A stretch of 53,487 nucleotides of DNA, taken from Competibacter_A sp003527885. Lineage in GTDB: Bacteria; Pseudomonadota; Gammaproteobacteria; Competibacterales; Competibacteraceae. The notes below the pieces were generated by a model. The model made no database searches. It was not told the DNA's origin and was given only the letters and a program-made list of their open reading frames with translations. The stretch's first letter is position 1. Each line of letters opens with the position of its first letter. This document shows positions 1-8,948 of this stretch, piece after piece. The DNA is taken from the NCBI GenBank assembly GCA_035442025.1, contig DAORPQ010000012.1, positions 1-53,487 on the forward strand, written 5' to 3'. A program made the translations under genes and the position numbers.

Positions 1-1023
1 AAGAGGGCTGCTCTTAATCATTTACTTATGAATAAGAATTTTCGGATGGGCTCTGAGATGCCGTTTAGAGGCAGGCAACGAATTAAACGTAATCAAGTGT
101 TTTTTTATGCTACTTTGTGCAGTATTTTCTTTATAGCGTTTGGTTTGCTGGGAAGCCTTAATAAAGGCTACCCTAATAGTTTTAATAGGGTTTCAAATGA
201 TGTACTGACGTTCTCGGATATTGACATGCCTCGAATTGACAATGGTTGGTGTTTTTATAGTGTCGATTCCATCAGTAGCCTTCCTGTTGGTGACAAGGGT
301 TTGAAATGTATATTGGGCGATAAAAATTCTCGTATTAAGGAGCTTTTGTTCGGGGACTCCTATGCCGCACAGTATGAACCTTTTTGGAATATCATTGGCG
401 AAAAAAGCTCTGTTAGTATAAATTCCATTACCACGAATTGGTGCTATCCAGCACTGACAGATCAATTTATTGGTTTGACTTCGTCCAGAGCATACGCTCA
501 GTGTCTTTGGAACAGACATTATTTGGCTGATTATTTTTCTAACTATGATTTTGTTATATTTGGTGGAAATTGGGCAGAAGTAAACGAGCAGAGTAAAATG
601 GCTGATGTTTATGATGTGATTTCTAATGCTGTACATAAGACCAAATTGGTTATCTTGATGGCATCGCCATCACAATTTGATTCTGATGTTGGTTTGCTTT
701 ATAAGAAATCAGTTTTTTATAAAGAAAAATTTGATATAAAGAAAATAGCACAGCACCGTAATATTGGTGCTATTGAGATGAATAAACAGCTTGAAGAATT
801 ATCCAAAAAATACCCAAATGTTTTTTATATAAACCAAGAGTCACTTTTCAATTTGGATGGTACGCCATCCGATTTATCAAGAGAAAATATCCCCTATAGC
901 TTTGATGGTAAGCATATCAGCATTTACGGGTCGAAAAAGGCCGCTTACTCATTTCTTAAAACGGGCCGCTATAGCGAGTATGTTGAAAAGATATCCGGGC
1001 TGCAACCTATCGGTGGAAAGTAG
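1..1023 (+). CDS. SGNH-domain acyltransferase, C-terminal part (5' end outside window)
   Basis: The frame is open from base 1, so this is probably the 3' part of a longer gene; the first ATG inside the window is at 28. Counting from that ATG, a single hydrophobic segment at about residues 25-45 is followed by a soluble domain with an SGNH-hydrolase nucleophile block LLFGDSYAAQ (Ser111) and a C-terminal DGKH block (Asp293, His296), the expected catalytic Asp/His pair. This layout matches the periplasmic tail of OafA/YrhL-type membrane O-acyltransferases, which acetylate surface polysaccharides. The sequence before the membrane segment contains a basic loop like that linking the two domains in the family. 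The gene is strikingly AT-rich compared with the rest of the window, typical of transferred polysaccharide loci. A stand-alone anchored SGNH esterase starting at 28 is the alternative. Confidence 0.75.
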   Translation, partial: KRAALNHLLMNKNFRMGSEMPFRGRQRIKRNQVFFYATLCSIFFIAFGLLGSLNKGYPNSFNRVSNDVLTFSDIDMPRIDNGWCFYSVDSISSLPVGDKGLKCILGDKNSRIKELLFGDSYAAQYEPFWNIIGEKSSVSINSITTNWCYPALTDQFIGLTSSRAYAQCLWNRHYLADYFSNYDFVIFGGNWAEVNEQSKMADVYDVISNAVHKTKLVILMASPSQFDSDVGLLYKKSVFYKEKFDIKKIAQHRNIGAIEMNKQLEELSKKYPNVFYINQESLFNLDGTPSDLSRENIPYSFDGKHISIYGSKKAAYSFLKTGRYSEYVEKISGLQPIGGK

Positions 1024-1093
1024 CCGATGCTCGTGGGCTGGATATGAGCCAAAATGGCGGTTCGCCCCACTCCGACAGGAATAAATAGAGGCC

Positions 1094-3205
1094 ATGTCTG
1101 AGTCATCGCAACATCCGCTGTTGGAGTTGCTCGGGCTGTCCGACAGCGAGCGGGGAGCGCTGACGCTGTCCAGTCTGGACCATTTGCACGAAGCGATCAG
1201 CATCGTCGACAAGGGCCTGCGGTTGCAGGTCTGGAACCGGCGCTTTGCCGAGTTGCTGGAGTTCCCGCCGGAGCTGTTGCGGGTCGGCCTGCCCTTCGCC
1301 GTGCTGTTCGACTATAACGCCCGGCGCGGCGAATACGGCCCTGGAGACCCGGAAGCGCAGGTCGCGGAACGGATCGAGCGGGCCTCGCACTTTGAAAGCC
1401 ACGGTTTCGAACGGACCCGCCCGAACGGCACGGTGTTGGGGATCCGCGGCGAACCGATCGCCGACGGTGGTTTTATCACGGTTTACGAAGACATCACCGC
1501 CCGCAAACAGGCCGAGGCCAAACTGCGGGACAGCCACGAGCGGTTGGAGGCGCGGGTCGACGAGCGCACCGCCGAATTGCTGGCGCTGAACCGACAGCTC
1601 GCCCAGGAGATCGAGGAACGCAAACGCGTCGACACGGCCTTGCGCGAGAGCGAAAACCGGGTCCGCTTGATCACCGACACCGTGCCGGTGTTGATCGCTT
1701 ATTTCGACGACCAGCAGCGCTATACCTTCGTCAACCAGAAACATGCCGAATGGTTCGGTATGCCGGCGGACGCCTTCCTGGGGCAGACCTTCGGTGAAAT
1801 GCTGGAGCCGGCGCTGGCGCGACGGTTGCGGGATTATGTGACGACGGCGCTCGACGGGCGCGGCACACATGTCGAGTACGAGTTGGCCACACCCACGGGC
1901 CGGATGTACGTGCGGTCCTATTTCATTCCCCACGTTTCCTACCGCGAGGAATACGGCGGAGATCGCGTGGTCGGCTGCTTCATGCTCGGCGAGGATCTGA
2001 CCGAGTACCGGCAAGCGCAAATGGCGCTCAGCCAAGCCCAAAAACTCAAGGCGGTCGGCCAGCTGACCGGTGGCATCGCTCACGATTTCAATAACCTGCT
2101 GACCGTCATTCTGGGCAATCTGGCGTCGGTCGAGGAAAGTTTGCGCGAGCGGCCCGAGCAGTATAAGGCGGTCAGCACCGCGATGAACGCCGCCCGGCGC
2201 GGCGCCGATCTGACCCGTCGGCTGCTGGCGTTTTCCCGCCGGCAGACCTTGCAACCGTGCCCGCTATCGCCGCGCCAACAATTGCAGGAGATCGCCGAAC
2301 TGCTGAAGCGAACCCTGGATGCCAGCATCGAGCTGGAAACCGTGGACGACGCTGCGGCCTGGAGCATTTGGGTCGATCCGGGCCAACTGACCAACGCCGT
2401 GCTCAATCTAGCGATCAACGCCCGCGATGCCATGCCCGACGGGGGTCTGTTGCGGATCGAGGCCAAAAACGTGACGCTGGACACCGTCTACGCCAGCCGC
2501 TATCCCGATGTGGTGCCCGGCGATTACGTGCGATTCACCATCGCCGATACCGGCGCCGGCATGGCCCCGGACGTGCTCGAACAAGCCTTCGAGCCTTTTT
2601 TCACCACCAAAGGGGTCGGGACGGGCACCGGCTTGGGTCTGAGCATGGTGTACGGTTTCGTCCAGCAATCCGGCGGTCATGTCCGAATCCGCAGCCAGTT
2701 GGGTAGCGGGACCACCGTGGAATTGTACCTGCCGAGATATGTCTCCAAAGGCAAAGGGCGGATGCCCGGTTCGCCGGTTGGCGCGGCGGTCGACGAAAGC
2801 CCGTTGCGCGGCCGGGAATCGATTTTGCTGGTGGAGGATGACCCCGACGTCCGGGATTTTGTGGCGCGCGCGCTGCTCGGGCTGGGCTATACCGTTCGCG
2901 AGGCCGCGAACGGCAAGACCGCGCTGGAAATCGTGGATACCGATGCGTCGCTGGATTTGCTGCTGAGCGACATGACGATGCCGGGAGGTATCAGCGGCCT
3001 GGAACTGGTGGCCGCAGCGCGCCAGCGGCGTCCGGCCCTCAAGATTCTCTGTATGTCGGGCTATTCCGATCAAGTGGCCTCGGGGTTGAAATCGTTGGAG
3101 TGCTCGTTGCTGGAAAAACCGTTTCTGAAGCCTGATTTGGCGCGGGCGATCCGCTCGACCCTGGATCGGCCCGGCGGGACGGCCCGCCCCGCCCCGCCCG
3201 CGTAG
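1094..3205 (+). CDS. Hybrid sensor histidine kinase (PAS-PAS-HisKA-HATPase-REC)
   Basis: This 703-residue protein has no predicted membrane segment, so it is probably a cytoplasmic sensor. In order it shows an N-terminal PAS_7-like domain (about 30-145), a short coiled coil rich in Glu/Arg (about 145-195), a second PAS domain (about 200-315), a HisKA block GGIAHDFNNLL with phospho-acceptor His330, an HATPase domain with an N box (NLAINARDAM) and G boxes (DTGAGM, GTGTGLGLSM), and a C-terminal receiver with ILLVEDDPD and phospho-acceptor Asp626 in LLSDMTMPGG. The GGIAHDFNN form of the H box is typical of the HWE-unrelated NtrB-like/hybrid kinases with PAS inputs. No partner response regulator gene lies in the window, so its output is unknown. 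The ATG at 1094 is preceded by an AG-rich stretch and follows the acyltransferase gene after 70 bases; the two are compositionally unrelated. Confidence 0.93.
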   Translation: MSESSQHPLLELLGLSDSERGALTLSSLDHLHEAISIVDKGLRLQVWNRRFAELLEFPPELLRVGLPFAVLFDYNARRGEYGPGDPEAQVAERIERASHFESHGFERTRPNGTVLGIRGEPIADGGFITVYEDITARKQAEAKLRDSHERLEARVDERTAELLALNRQLAQEIEERKRVDTALRESENRVRLITDTVPVLIAYFDDQQRYTFVNQKHAEWFGMPADAFLGQTFGEMLEPALARRLRDYVTTALDGRGTHVEYELATPTGRMYVRSYFIPHVSYREEYGGDRVVGCFMLGEDLTEYRQAQMALSQAQKLKAVGQLTGGIAHDFNNLLTVILGNLASVEESLRERPEQYKAVSTAMNAARRGADLTRRLLAFSRRQTLQPCPLSPRQQLQEIAELLKRTLDASIELETVDDAAAWSIWVDPGQLTNAVLNLAINARDAMPDGGLLRIEAKNVTLDTVYASRYPDVVPGDYVRFTIADTGAGMAPDVLEQAFEPFFTTKGVGTGTGLGLSMVYGFVQQSGGHVRIRSQLGSGTTVELYLPRYVSKGKGRMPGSPVGAAVDESPLRGRESILLVEDDPDVRDFVARALLGLGYTVREAANGKTALEIVDTDASLDLLLSDMTMPGGISGLELVAAARQRRPALKILCMSGYSDQVASGLKSLECSLLEKPFLKPDLARAIRSTLDRPGGTARPAPPA

Positions 3206-3210
3206 CCGTC

Positions 3211-3723
3211 ATGGAGGAGCGACCGACGCCATACGGCGAGCGGGACCGATATTGGATGCGCAAAGCGCTGGAACTGGCCCGGTCGGCGGCGAGCGCCGGA
3301 GAAGTGCCGGTCGGAGCGGTGCTGGTGCGTGGCGATGAGGTGATCGGCGAGGGTTGGAACCGGCCGATCGGGGCCTGCGATCCCACCGCTCACGCCGAAG
3401 TGGTGGCGCTGCGCGCTGCGGCGCTGCGGACCGGCAATTATCGGTTGGTCGACAGCACCTTATATGTCACGCTGGAACCGTGTCCGATGTGCGCCGGCGC
3501 CGTGGTCCAGGCCCGAGTGGCGCGGGTGGTGTTCGGCGCCGCCGACCCACGCGCCGGCTCGGCCGGCTCGGTGTTCAACCTGCTGCAAGCCCGGGCGTTG
3601 AATCATCGGGCCGAAATCCTGGCCGACGTGCTGGCCGACGAATGCGCGGCCTTGCTGCGGGAGTTCTTCCGCGCCCGCCGCGGCCAGCCCGCCGCCGATG
3701 GGACCACGGTCAGCGCTGGTTGA
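3211..3723 (+). CDS. tadA: tRNA-specific adenosine deaminase
   Basis: TadA converts adenosine to inosine at the wobble position of tRNA-Arg(ACG). The 170-residue protein is of family length and carries the complete zinc deaminase signature: HAE with His61 and the proton-shuttling Glu63, then PCPMC with zinc ligands Cys91 and Cys94. The segment VVFGAADPRAGSAGS after the zinc site matches TadA rather than guanine or cytidine deaminases. It starts 5 bases after the histidine kinase stop codon, so the two are probably co-transcribed, although they have no obvious functional link. Its last 14 bases overlap the 3' end of the convergent proline-rich protein gene. Confidence 0.95.
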   Translation: MEERPTPYGERDRYWMRKALELARSAASAGEVPVGAVLVRGDEVIGEGWNRPIGACDPTAHAEVVALRAAALRTGNYRLVDSTLYVTLEPCPMCAGAVVQARVARVVFGAADPRAGSAGSVFNLLQARALNHRAEILADVLADECAALLREFFRARRGQPAADGTTVSAG

Positions 3724-5035
3724 ACCCGCTGTCGTTGTATTGGGGCGGTTGTTGCTGTGGGGACCGGGGCCGCCAAGTTTGCTGGGGCGGTGGTTCCTGA
3801 AAGCGCGGCGGTGGTTCCTGAAAGCGTTGCCGGGTCTGCTGCTGGATGAGCTGCTGTTCCGCTTCCTGGCGCTGCCTTTCCGCCAGCAGGGCTTGTCGCC
3901 GTTCGTCCTCGCGCTGTTTTGCCAGCCGAGCTTCCCGGCGCAAGCTCAGAAGAACTTCGCTTTTTGGAGCCGCACGCAAGCCCCGGTTGATATAAGCCAA
4001 CCCTTCATCCGTGCGCCCTTGCTGCAAGCTCTGTCGGGCGATTTCCTGATAGTAGGTGGTGATGCGCTGGACGCCTTCCAGGGCGGTCGGGTTGGTGGGT
4101 TCCAGTTCGAGCACGCGCTGGTAGGTGCGTAGGGCATTGCCGCTGGCCGGAGAGGTCAGCCTCCGGTTCTCCATTTGCTGTCGGGCGTCGGCCAGCAACT
4201 GTTCGATTTCCTGGGGCGACACCGGCGGTGGAACGGGAACCGGCTCGCCAGTGGCCGATACGGCCGGCGCTGGGACGGTGGAACCCGGCTGCCCGGCCGT
4301 CGCGGTCGCTGGTTGTTGCGCCGCGCCAGCGGCCGGAGTCCCCGGCGCGGCGGCCCCTGATCCGGGCGCGGAGCCGGCGGCGGGTTGGCCGGTCGCGGCG
4401 GGTTGGCCGGTCGCGGCGGTTGTCGGCGGCGGGGCGGCCGGGTCTGGAGGCGGTGGCGCCGCAGTTTCCGGCTCGGTCGGAGGTATGGCCTTGTGTACGG
4501 TTATGGCGCCGGTCGGCGCGGGAAGCGGCTCGGAGGCCGAGGGCGGTGGCGCGGGGGGCTGTTGGGCGGCAGCGACAGCCTCGGTCTTCGGCGCCAGGGG
4601 TTGCGGAGGCAGCGCCTCGGCGGCTGGCGTCTCGATTTGCGCGGGCCGTGCCGGATCGGCGTCGGTTTGAGCGCCGCCCGCCAGCGCGGGCGCTGGGGGA
4701 TTGGCGGGCGCGGCCAGTTTGGCGATTACCGGATCGTTGATGGCGATGTTTTTGAGCAATTGCGGCAAATCCTGGAGCAAGGGAATCTGCCAGAAAAAGA
4801 AAACGCCGGCCGCGGTGGCGACGAACACGGCGCCAAAATAAAGCGCCAGGCGTTTCAGCCACTTTATGAGCGCGCTTTGCACGGGTCGGGTAGCCGGGCC
4901 GGGTCCGGTTTCAGCCGAACTCGGAGCAGGGGCGGTCGCCGCGAGGGCGGGATCGGCGGCTGAGGGCGTATCGGCCACGGCTTGGGCCATGCCAGGGGGG
5001 TAAGGCGCTTCTGAGGGAGGGTAAATTTTGAGCAT
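3710..5035 (-). CDS. Proline/alanine-rich single-pass membrane protein with TPR-like C-terminus
   Basis: I do not recognise a named family. The 441-residue protein has a cytoplasmic N-terminal tail of about 60 residues, one membrane helix at about 63-83 (ALYFGAVFVATAAGVFFFW), and then a very long Pro/Ala-rich linker (about 105-275) expected to cross the periplasm. A helical stretch at about 280-375 looks like one or two TPR units (YQRVLELEPTNPTALEGVQRI, then YINRGLRAAPKSEVLLSLRR). The tail is Glu/Gln/Arg-rich and ends in a low-complexity PPP/Q region with a heptad duplication. The topology resembles TonB-like or cell-envelope scaffold proteins that span the periplasm. The gene converges on tadA with a 14-base overlap at the 3' end. 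A role in envelope assembly is only an inference from architecture. Confidence 0.8.
   Translation of the reverse strand: MLKIYPPSEAPYPPGMAQAVADTPSAADPALAATAPAPSSAETGPGPATRPVQSALIKWLKRLALYFGAVFVATAAGVFFFWQIPLLQDLPQLLKNIAINDPVIAKLAAPANPPAPALAGGAQTDADPARPAQIETPAAEALPPQPLAPKTEAVAAAQQPPAPPPSASEPLPAPTGAITVHKAIPPTEPETAAPPPPDPAAPPPTTAATGQPAATGQPAAGSAPGSGAAAPGTPAAGAAQQPATATAGQPGSTVPAPAVSATGEPVPVPPPVSPQEIEQLLADARQQMENRRLTSPASGNALRTYQRVLELEPTNPTALEGVQRITTYYQEIARQSLQQGRTDEGLAYINRGLRAAPKSEVLLSLRREARLAKQREDERRQALLAERQRQEAEQQLIQQQTRQRFQEPPPRFQEPPPQQTWRPRSPQQQPPQYNDSGFNQR
3786..3827. repeat. 21-bp tandem duplication inside the proline-rich protein gene
   Basis: A unit beginning GGCGGTGGTTCCTGAAAGCG occurs at 3786 and again at 3807, a period of 21 bases. 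On the minus strand it encodes the heptad RFQEPPP twice. Keeping the period a multiple of three preserves the frame, so this is a candidate length-variable site. Confidence 0.8.
4381..4416. repeat. 18-bp perfect tandem repeat in the proline-rich linker
   Basis: Two identical 18-base copies (CGGGTTGGCCGGTCGCGG at 4381-4398 and 4399-4416) encode a duplicated six-residue unit, TGQPAA, in the periplasmic linker of the minus-strand protein. The repeat changes linker length without changing frame. Confidence 0.85.
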
Positions 5036-5065
5036 GGATATCAGCCCCGAAATCGCTCAAGGGTA

Positions 5066-5093
5066 TTGGCAAAACGGTGGTATAGGATAAAAT
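5066..5093 (+). promoter_or_regulatory. Candidate sigma-70 promoter of the tRNA-Ser gene
   Basis: TTGGCA at 5066-5071 and TAAAAT at 5088-5093 are separated by 16 bases. This places transcription start near 5100, about 33 bases before the mature tRNA 5' end, and the region is AT-rich compared with its surroundings. Confidence 0.5.
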
Positions 5094-5132
5094 ATAAAGC
5101 TATTTCGCTTTTGCTCCAACTAAATTCCTTCC

Positions 5133-5225
5133 GGAGAGGTACCGAAGCGGTCACAACGGCGCCGACTCGAAATCGGATGGGGGCGTAAAAGCCCCACGTG
5201 GGTTCGAATCCCACCCTCTCCGCCA
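5133..5225 (+). tRNA. tRNA-Ser (anticodon CGA), CCA encoded
   Basis: The acceptor strand GGAGAGG (5133-5139) pairs perfectly with CCTCTCC (5215-5221), followed by discriminator G and an encoded CCA (5223-5225). The anticodon loop CTCGAAA lies between CCGA and TCGG, with anticodon CGA at 5168-5170, reading UCG. The long variable arm (GGGGC...GCCCC) and the TTCGAATC T-loop give the class II structure expected of serine tRNAs. Length is 93 bases. It is isolated, between divergent minus-strand genes. Confidence 0.96.
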
Positions 5226-5312
5226 ATCAATGCGTGACCTGCCAGCTTCGCTCCGGCCAGCACAACGGATCGTGCTGAAAGCGGGCTGCTCACGCGCTCG
5301 CCGAACCGGCCC

Positions 5313-6686
5313 CTAGAGGGTTCCCAGCACTTCGCTCAGCCGGGTGACGCCCCGGATCTCCATGCCTTCCGCGCGGCTGCCGCGCCGGGGCAGGTTGGCG
5401 CGAGGGACGACGGCTTGCTTGAAACCGTGCTTGGCGGCCTCGCGCAACCGTTCTTCGCCGTTGGGGACCGGCCGGATTTCGCCCGCTAGCCCGACTTCGC
5501 CGAACACCACCAAATCGGTCGGCAGCGGCCGGTCGCGGAAGCTCGACAGCGCCGCCAGCAACACCGCCAAATCCGCCGCCGTTTCGTTGATGCGCACTCC
5601 GCCGACCGCGTTGACGTAGACATCCTGATCGTACATGGCCACCCCACCGTGCTGGTGCAGGACCGCCAGCAGCATGGCCAGCCGGTTCTGCTCCAACCCC
5701 AGCGTCACCCGCCGGGGGTTGCCGCCGTGGCATTCGTCCACCAGCGCCTGAATCTCCACCAACAGCGGCCGGGTGCCTTCGCGCGTCACCATGACCACGC
5801 TGCCGGCGACGGGTAGCTCGTGGCGCGACAGGAAAATCGCCGAGGGGTTGTTGACTTCCTTGAGCCCGCGTTCGGTCATCGCGAACACGCCCAACTCGTT
5901 GACCGGCCCGTAGCGGTTTTTCACCGCCCGCAGCACCCGCAAGCGCCCGCCGGGATCGCCTTCGAAGTACAGCACGGTATCGACCATGTGTTCCAGCACC
6001 CGCGGCCCGGCGATGGCGCCTTCCTTCGTAACATGACCGACCAGAAACAGGGCGGTTCCGCTGGCTTTGGCGAAACGCACCAGTTGCGCCGCGCTCTCGC
6101 GCACTTGCGCGACCGAACCGGGAGCCGATTGCAGGCGTTCCGTGAACACCGTTTGGATCGAATCGATCACCATGATCTGGGGCCGTTCGCTCTCGGCGAG
6201 GCCGAGAATCCGCTCCACGCAAATTTCCGGCAACAGCCGCAAGCGGTCGCGGGGCAATTGCAGGCGCTGGGCGCGCAAGCCGATCTGTTGCGGCGATTCC
6301 TCGCCGCTGACGTACAGCGCCCGGTTGCGCCCGGCCAGTTCCGCCAACACCTGTAGCAGCAAGGTGGATTTGCCGATGCCGGGATCGCCGCCGATCAGGG
6401 TGACCGAGCCGTTGACCAGGCCGCCGCCCAACACCCGGTCCAATTCGGCGTTGCCGCAAGATTGGCGGAGTTCGGCCGCCGCGTCCACATCGGCCAGAAC
6501 CCGCACCTCGGCGCCGGTCGACCCGGCGTAACCGGCGGGCTTTATCCCGCTTTTCGCGGCGGTCGGCGCGGCGGTGGTTTCCTGGAGGGTATTCCAGGCC
6601 CCGCAGTCGCCACATTGTCCCGACCATTTGCTGGCTTGCGCGCCACAATCGGTGCAGAGGTAGACCGTGCGGCCTTTGTTAACCAT
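5313..6686 (-). CDS. radA: DNA repair protein RadA (branch-migration helicase)
   Basis: RadA is a RecA-like hexameric helicase that extends heteroduplex during recombination. All hallmarks are visible in the 457 residues: an N-terminal C4 zinc finger (Cys11, Cys14, Cys25, Cys28), a Walker A loop GGDPGIGKST at 99-108, the RadA-specific KNRYG motif, and a Lon-protease-like C-terminal domain ending in NLPRRGSRAEGMEIRGV. The start MVNKGRTVY puts the zinc finger at its usual position. It lies 83 bases downstream of dnaB on the same strand. In many gammaproteobacteria alr sits between dnaB and later genes; it is absent here. Confidence 0.97.
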   Translation of the reverse strand: MVNKGRTVYLCTDCGAQASKWSGQCGDCGAWNTLQETTAAPTAAKSGIKPAGYAGSTGAEVRVLADVDAAAELRQSCGNAELDRVLGGGLVNGSVTLIGGDPGIGKSTLLLQVLAELAGRNRALYVSGEESPQQIGLRAQRLQLPRDRLRLLPEICVERILGLAESERPQIMVIDSIQTVFTERLQSAPGSVAQVRESAAQLVRFAKASGTALFLVGHVTKEGAIAGPRVLEHMVDTVLYFEGDPGGRLRVLRAVKNRYGPVNELGVFAMTERGLKEVNNPSAIFLSRHELPVAGSVVMVTREGTRPLLVEIQALVDECHGGNPRRVTLGLEQNRLAMLLAVLHQHGGVAMYDQDVYVNAVGGVRINETAADLAVLLAALSSFRDRPLPTDLVVFGEVGLAGEIRPVPNGEERLREAAKHGFKQAVVPRANLPRRGSRAEGMEIRGVTRLSEVLGTL

Positions 6687-6769
6687 CTCGGGCGATCAAC
6701 GTGCGTTTGGGTTGGGAGAATCGCGGGGCGGCGGTGGTCGGCAGCGGGTCGCGGCCGTCACGCTCGGGT

Positions 6770-8269
6770 TTAACGGTGGCCGCCATCCGTGGGCGCCGGA
6801 CGGTGGTTTTGCCCGGTTGGAGCCGGTGCGGGCGCGCTCTTCGGGCGAGAGCCGGCCGCGGTTCTCGGTTCGCTTTTGGAGCTTGGCCGGTAGGCGTCCG
6901 AGGCATAGCTCTCGAAACGGGTGTATTGGCCCAGAAAGGTGAGGCGGGTGGTCCCGATGGGGCCGTTGCGCTGTTTGCCGATGATGATTTCCGCGATGCC
7001 CTTGTCGGGGCTGTCTTGGTTGTAGACCTCATCGCGATAGATGAAGCAAATCAGGTCGGCGTCCTGCTCGATCGCGCCCGATTCCCGCAAGTCCGACATG
7101 ATCGGCCGTTTGTCGCCGCGCTGCTCCAGGGTGCGGTTGAGCTGGGACAGCGCCAGCACCGGCACCGACAGCTCCTTGGCGAGCGATTTGAGGGCGCGGG
7201 AAATCTCGGACACTTCGGTCGCCCGGTTCTCGTTGGTGCCCGGCACCTGCATCAATTGCAGGTAGTCCACCACGATCAAGCCCAGTTGCCCTTCCTGCCG
7301 GTGCAGGCGCCGCGCCCGCGCCCGCAGTTCGTTGGGGCTCAGGTTGGAGCTGTCGTCGATGAACAGGCGAGAATTGGAGAGCATGGTGACCGCCGAGGTG
7401 ATCCGGGGCCAGTCTTCATCTTCCAAGCGACCGGTCCGCACCTTGTGCTGGTCGATCCGCCCCAGCGAGGAGATCAGGCGCATGATCAGGCTCTCGCCCG
7501 GCATTTCCATGCTGAACACCGCCACCGGCACCCGCCCTTGAATGGCGGCGTATTCGGCGATGTTCATGGCGAAAGCGGTTTTTCCCATCGAGGGCCGGCC
7601 GGCGATCACGATCAAATCGCCGCGTTGCAGGCCGGCGGTGCGGTCGTCGAAATCCGGCCAGCCGGTGGGAATGCCGGTGATGGGGTTGTCGTGGTGGAAC
7701 AGGATGTCGATGCGCTCCACCGTGCGCGCCAACAGCTCCTTCATGTTGGAAAAGCCCTGTTGGGCGCGCATCCCCTGTTCGGCGATGGCGAACACGCTTT
7801 TCTCGGCGTCGTCCAGCAACTGTTTGCAGTCGCGGCCCTTGGGGTCGTAGGCGCTGTCGGCCACTTCGGTGGCGATGCGGATCAGGTCGCGGCGGATCGC
7901 GCGCTCGCGGATGATGTCGCCGTAGGCGCGCACGTTGGCGGCGCTTAGGGTGTCGCGCACCAAAACGCCCAGATAGGCGAAGCCGCCCGCGTCCTGCAAT
8001 TGGTTGTTGTCTTCCAGCCACTCGGCCAGAGTCAGCAGATCGAAGGGCTTGCCGGTTTCCGACAGCCGGCGGATGGCGCGGAAAATCAGGCGGTGATCGC
8101 CGCGGTAAAAGTCGCTTTCATCCAGGCGGTCGGCGATCTGGTCCCAGGTCGAATTATCCAGCATCAGGCCGCCCAGCACCGCTTGTTCGGCTTCAAGCGA
8201 ATGCGGCGGGACCCGCAGCGCTTCGGCGGCGGCATCCTTACGGCTTGGAAACGGGGTGACGGGCTGCAT
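6770..8269 (-). CDS. dnaB: Replicative DNA helicase DnaB
   Basis: The 499-residue protein has the N-terminal helical DnaB domain (PPHSLEAEQAVLGGLMLD), a linker, and a RecA-fold motor with Walker A GRPSMGKT (Lys230), Walker B LIVVDYLQLM, and the SLEMP-type block FSMEMPGESLIMRL. It unwinds DNA ahead of the replisome and loads primase. The C-terminal 50 residues after the motor are an unstructured Pro/Ala/Lys/Arg-rich tail, longer than in E. coli. No intein is present. The gene is downstream of rplI on the same strand with 182 bases between them, enough for its own promoter. Confidence 0.98.
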   Translation of the reverse strand: MQPVTPFPSRKDAAAEALRVPPHSLEAEQAVLGGLMLDNSTWDQIADRLDESDFYRGDHRLIFRAIRRLSETGKPFDLLTLAEWLEDNNQLQDAGGFAYLGVLVRDTLSAANVRAYGDIIRERAIRRDLIRIATEVADSAYDPKGRDCKQLLDDAEKSVFAIAEQGMRAQQGFSNMKELLARTVERIDILFHHDNPITGIPTGWPDFDDRTAGLQRGDLIVIAGRPSMGKTAFAMNIAEYAAIQGRVPVAVFSMEMPGESLIMRLISSLGRIDQHKVRTGRLEDEDWPRITSAVTMLSNSRLFIDDSSNLSPNELRARARRLHRQEGQLGLIVVDYLQLMQVPGTNENRATEVSEISRALKSLAKELSVPVLALSQLNRTLEQRGDKRPIMSDLRESGAIEQDADLICFIYRDEVYNQDSPDKGIAEIIIGKQRNGPIGTTRLTFLGQYTRFESYASDAYRPSSKSEPRTAAGSRPKSAPAPAPTGQNHRPAPTDGGHR

Positions 8270-8451
8270 GACGGAACTCTCGGAATGGAACCGGCGATCC
8301 GCCGTCCGCCGCGACTGCTTGGCGGTACGGCCTCGAAGCTCCCCGGCGGGGTGAGGGCGCGTGGGCCGACGACCGTCCGTCGCCGGCTGATACCCGCGCG
8401 GGTAATGCGGCTTAAGTGTAGTGCAAAGCCCGGTGTGGGTTCCGCCAAATT

Positions 8452-8901
8452 TCAGGTTTCGGCGATGATGTTGACCCGGATTTGAGTCTTGACCTCGCTG
8501 GGCAGGTGCACATCGACATCGTACTCGCCGGTCTGGCGGATCGGGCCTGCGGGCAGCCGGACTTCGTGTTTTTGCAGCTCGATCCCGGCCGCCGACACGG
8601 CGTTGGCGATATCGGCGGCGCCCACCGAGCCGAACAGCCGGCCTTCGCTGCCGGTTTTGACCGACAGGGTCACGATCAGCTCGGCCAGTTGCGCGGCCCT
8701 CGCTTGCGCCTTGGAGAGCGTGTCGCCGGCGATGCGCTCCAACTCGGCGCGGCGCGCCTCGAAACGCGCCACGTTGGCGGCGGTGGCGGCGGTGGCCTTA
8801 CCCTTGGGGATGAGAAAGTTCCGGGCGTAACCCGGCTTGACCTTGATCCGGTCGCCCAGCGCGCCCAGATTGGCCACTTTTTCCAGTAGGATGATTTCCA
8901 T
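8452..8901 (-). CDS. rplI: Large ribosomal subunit protein bL9
   Basis: The protein has 149 residues, the family's normal length. The N-terminal domain MEIILLEKVANLGALGD...VKPGYARNFLIPKGKA is the classic L9 signature, followed by the long connecting helix (ANVARFEARRAELERIAGD) and a C-terminal RNA-binding domain (LFGSVGAADIANAV). The ATG is preceded by TTGGAGTTT on the minus strand. It closes the rpsF-rpsR-DUF2232-rplI group. Confidence 0.98.
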   Translation of the reverse strand: MEIILLEKVANLGALGDRIKVKPGYARNFLIPKGKATAATAANVARFEARRAELERIAGDTLSKAQARAAQLAELIVTLSVKTGSEGRLFGSVGAADIANAVSAAGIELQKHEVRLPAGPIRQTGEYDVDVHLPSEVKTQIRVNIIAET

Positions 8902-8948
8902 GACTAAACTCCAAAGACAGCACGACGTGAGTTAAACGGACGGCCCGT

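Noticed and set aside
8393..8404. Palindrome ACCCGCGCGGGT between rplI and dnaB
   Set aside because: Short palindromes of C and G are frequent by chance in this GC-rich DNA and no T run follows.
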